64,000 bases of DNA from Palaemon carinicauda (lineage: Eukaryota > Arthropoda > Malacostraca > Decapoda > Palaemonidae), in assembly GCF_036898095.1 (NCBI RefSeq), contig NC_090725.1:211541468-211605467 (forward strand). Reading direction: 5' to 3'. A program made the position numbers and the translations under genes. The stretch's first letter is position 1, and every line of letters begins with the position of its first letter. Under the pieces are notes generated by a model, which worked only from the letters and a program-made list of their open reading frames with translations, did not search any database and had not been told where the DNA came from. This document shows positions 61,392-64,000 of this stretch, one piece after another.

Positions 61392-61640
61392 GTGTACAAC
61401 AAAAGCAGCCGTTTCTTGTCCACTGCACGATTAAGGACTCAGATATGTCCTTAGTCATATCTGGAGTTTGGCCATTTTTATTACCACGCTCGTCACATCA
61501 GACTGCTGATGGTGAGAGTCTGTAATCTGATTGCTCACAGTAAATCATGCTAGAATGTGGTTCCTTAACTACTTCAACTTCGCTGATCATGGCGATACAC
61601 AAACATTTTTACCACGTTAAGGTATCATCACTGTATAGAT
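61390..61640 (-). mobile_element. SINE-D copy 3, longest
   Basis: It starts ACAACAAAAGCAGCCG next to (TA)n and extends further than copies 1 and 2, to CACCACGTTAAGGTATC-like sequence (61608-61628). Same polarity as the copy at 11577. Confidence 0.7.
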
Positions 61641-63622
61641 TAACTCCGAAATTGTAAATAAATATTTAATCAATTGAGGCTCTGAGGCAAAAGAGGGATT
61701 AAGAAAGGTTCCTTTCAGAATTCTAAGCACTTTTATCATTTCATTGAAACCTAATGTCAATGAAATAATTTCGAGATACGATAGAATACTTATATTCTAT
61801 TCATATTATCCCCTTTTGGCTCTTCGTGAATCCTTCGAGCATCATGTCTAGGTTAGATGACGATTCATTATTTTGCAGAATAGTAAAGAAATATAAATTT
61901 ATCTTTAATTTATAACGGCTTATACATTTTTTTTTTTCAAATAGGACATAGCTGGAAACCAATTAATAGATGGTTCTTTTCCTGTATTAAATGTTACACT
62001 GTGACCTTAAGTTTATCGCATAAGAATTTTGTGAATATTGTACAATCCATTATGGCATTATTTATGCCTTTTTTGTTCACATCTTCGAGGAGTACTGCAA
62101 ACTACTCTGCTTGGTCGCTTTCGAGGTGTTAGTCGAGAATCCTTGCACCTGCTTTGTGTAATTTCACAGTTCGATTGTTGTACTCAAGAGTACCGCAAAT
62201 TATGGGCCTCACCTGTAAATATACACATTCTAGACCGAACGGGATGCACAAGCATAGAAGCCATGATTACCAAAGGGAAACATATGACTGCTTGGTCATG
62301 TGACATATTTTATACGGACAAATGAATAACGGCCACTGAAAACTTGGCGGCCCATATAAGAATTACAAAGATTAAGCAAAGTCAACCATAAAAAAATGTA
62401 AAATTCCATCCACTACCCTGGAAACCTTTGCTAGTGGCCATATGGTCTGGAGAACGAGTGTTAAAACGAAATTATTGTTGTGGAGCAAGGTTGCGCAGCT
62501 CATCTCGCATTGAAAAAGGCGGCAGCGGTAAGCCAGAAGAGACGTCCTTGCAGCCAGAATCCTCATTGACGCGTCTACCATGAGACAAGATATGCAAATT
62601 CAAGCCATTACAATCCGCGCAATAATTCTAACATCTACTGAGGAACTTTAAATGTCGTCATCAGTAACGTTGGACTACTCTTAGCATGGTCTAGAGTTCT
62701 AGATGAACAGGTCAGCCCATTCTCTTGTTTCTAAAAAATTCGAGTCCTACCCAGAATAAGTTTCCAATTGTTACTTGCTTTAAGTTACGTCATCATAATG
62801 TTTAGTGTCCATATACTTATCTTTCTTCACTGATTTACGTCAAACTGAAATACTTAGAGTGTTGCTATCCAAAGCAGAGGATGTATGTTAAGCAATTGTG
62901 GCAACGGTGCATGATATGAGATCTTTAATTTCTAGCCGTCCAAAACCGGCTAGAAAAGTAATTGCTTACTGATATTTTATATAATGGAGACTAATCATGT
63001 TATTAGTACAGCATATGGGAACTGTTAAGAAAGCAGACAGGTGACGTACAGGCACAGATGAAGATTATTGAAGGAGGCTCTCTTGTTGACTTGCTTTCTA
63101 GACCGGAGCAATTAGGTAGTTTAAAATAAGTTGATGATTTGGTATTATTTTTAATCACTTTTCTTTATGAAGCTATTTTTTTAACGCCGGTATTTCAATG
63201 AGCGGAGCAGAGTATTTATTTTGTTCGCCTTCGTTTTAGTAATAAAATTGCGTACGTTATTTCTTCTATAAAAAACTTTAAATTTCTCGAGGTAACAACC
63301 TTTAATTTCTTATCTACTCGTTTCTAGACTTAGTCTTGATCATTGAAGAGTATCATTATCCAACAAGAGTGCATGTTCTTTTGGTACAAGTAAAATAAAG
63401 AAATGTGAGATTATTTAAAATTGTTGAGGAAGTTTTCAGGGAAAGAAGGTGAAGGTCAGTATTTAGAAACGAGTAAAGGGAAACTTGGAAACTTAACAAA
63501 GAGAAAAAGAGGTACCAAGAACCATGAGTGTGTGAACTTTGACTACTCGTGGTCTCGAGATCGGCCAGCACCACGTAATGTTTTAAAGAGTAACCAAACA
63601 AAACATTCTAAAATGGTATTCT

Positions 63623-63626
<4 letters not shown>
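61641..63626. other. Unassigned stretch
   Basis: No supported gene. A 95-residue frame (62038-62325) has no domain and no splice support. A small perfect hairpin TCTAGCCG/CGGCTAGA lies at 62931-62955. Confidence 0.4.

Positions 63627-63683
<57 letters not shown>
63627..63683. repeat. (TA)n microsatellite
   Basis: Pure TA run ending at SINE-C copy 3. Confidence 0.95.
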
Positions 63684-63687
<4 letters not shown>

Positions 63688-63813
63688 CACCCACGAATGG
63701 CATTTAATACCGAATTCTATCTTGGGAATATACATCCATAACATGAATTCCAAGTGGATGTATATTCCCAAGATAGAATTAGAATTCGGTATTAAATGCC
63801 ATCCGTGGGTGAT
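63684..63813. mobile_element. SINE-C palindromic element, copy 3, short form
   Basis: Arms 63684-63738 and 63755-63813 (ATATCACCCACGAATGGCAT and its inverse) meet almost directly. The tRNA-like central part seen at 40060 is absent. It abuts (TA)n on the left. Confidence 0.8.
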
Positions 63814-63842
63814 ACTTAAATTGATTGAAATCACGTGTGCTT

Positions 63843-63845
<3 letters not shown>

Positions 63846-63913
<68 letters not shown>
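63846..63913. repeat. (TA)n-(TG)n microsatellite
   Basis: TA run followed by TG run. Confidence 0.95.
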
Positions 63914-63916
<3 letters not shown>

Positions 63917-64000
63917 CATGGGTGTGTAAGGTTATGACGACTTATAGAACACATTGCAGACAACAAAACAAGGGAACATGTCCATTACGAAGCTCACAAT

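Noticed and set aside
62038..62325. 95-residue plus-strand frame
   Set aside because: No recognisable domain, no splice context and no repeat match; length is compatible with chance.

Overview
This is eukaryotic genomic DNA, very probably from a decapod crustacean, with a caridean or palaemonid shrimp as the best guess. The grounds are very dense (TA)n, (CT)n and (TTA)n microsatellites, intron-split host coding sequence, and interspersed repeats that I recognise from decapod genomes. The taxon is an inference from repeat content; no single gene proves it. There is no bacterial-style gene organisation.

Only one host gene can be supported. It is on the minus strand and spans about 48068 down to 36413 in four exons whose splice phases fit exactly (2, 0, 2). 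It encodes a 649-residue protein with a signal peptide, a low-complexity region with a duplicated 17-residue unit, a helical domain, a Gly/Tyr-rich stretch, one transmembrane helix, and a C-terminal four-cysteine module (C-x5-C and C-x6-C) like the arthropod DM4/DM12 family of unknown function. Its introns are full of transposon debris and (TA)n tracts.

Nearly everything else is mobile DNA in several layers. (1) 592-5019: a complete but broken Ty3/gypsy LTR retrotransposon on the minus strand, with two LTRs, a CGAT target duplication, a primer-binding site and a polypurine tract. (2) 5209-9109: a SINE split by a nearly intact RTE-type LINE (5371-8649) with an 11-bp target duplication. (3) 10972-15620: (TA)n clusters, two short retroelements and a 1.4-kb inverted repeat built around (TA)n. 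(4) 15620-17400: a Penelope-like element with GIY-YIG and reverse transcriptase remnants, a degenerate hammerhead-like motif, and a 264-bp Harbinger-like MITE at a fold-back junction. (5) 18549-32372: further LINEs of at least four families, a second Penelope-like element, and a LINE that has lost its reverse transcriptase. (6) 34340-34815 and 37698-40403: more fragments, including a tRNA-derived palindromic element. (7) 46747-47518 and 49941-57240: more RTE-2, LINE-A and LINE-E pieces. (8) 58300-64000: mostly anonymous AT-rich DNA with microsatellites and two short repeats.

Two themes link the repeats. The 3' ends of several unrelated retroelements sit directly against (TA)n tracts, which suggests that retroelement tails seed the microsatellites. 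The SINE at 5209-9109 shares about its last 200 bp, including the (TTA)n tail, with a LINE present here at 18931 and 50228, which makes that LINE its likely mobilising partner. Family names such as RTE-2, LINE-A and SINE-A are local labels for this report.
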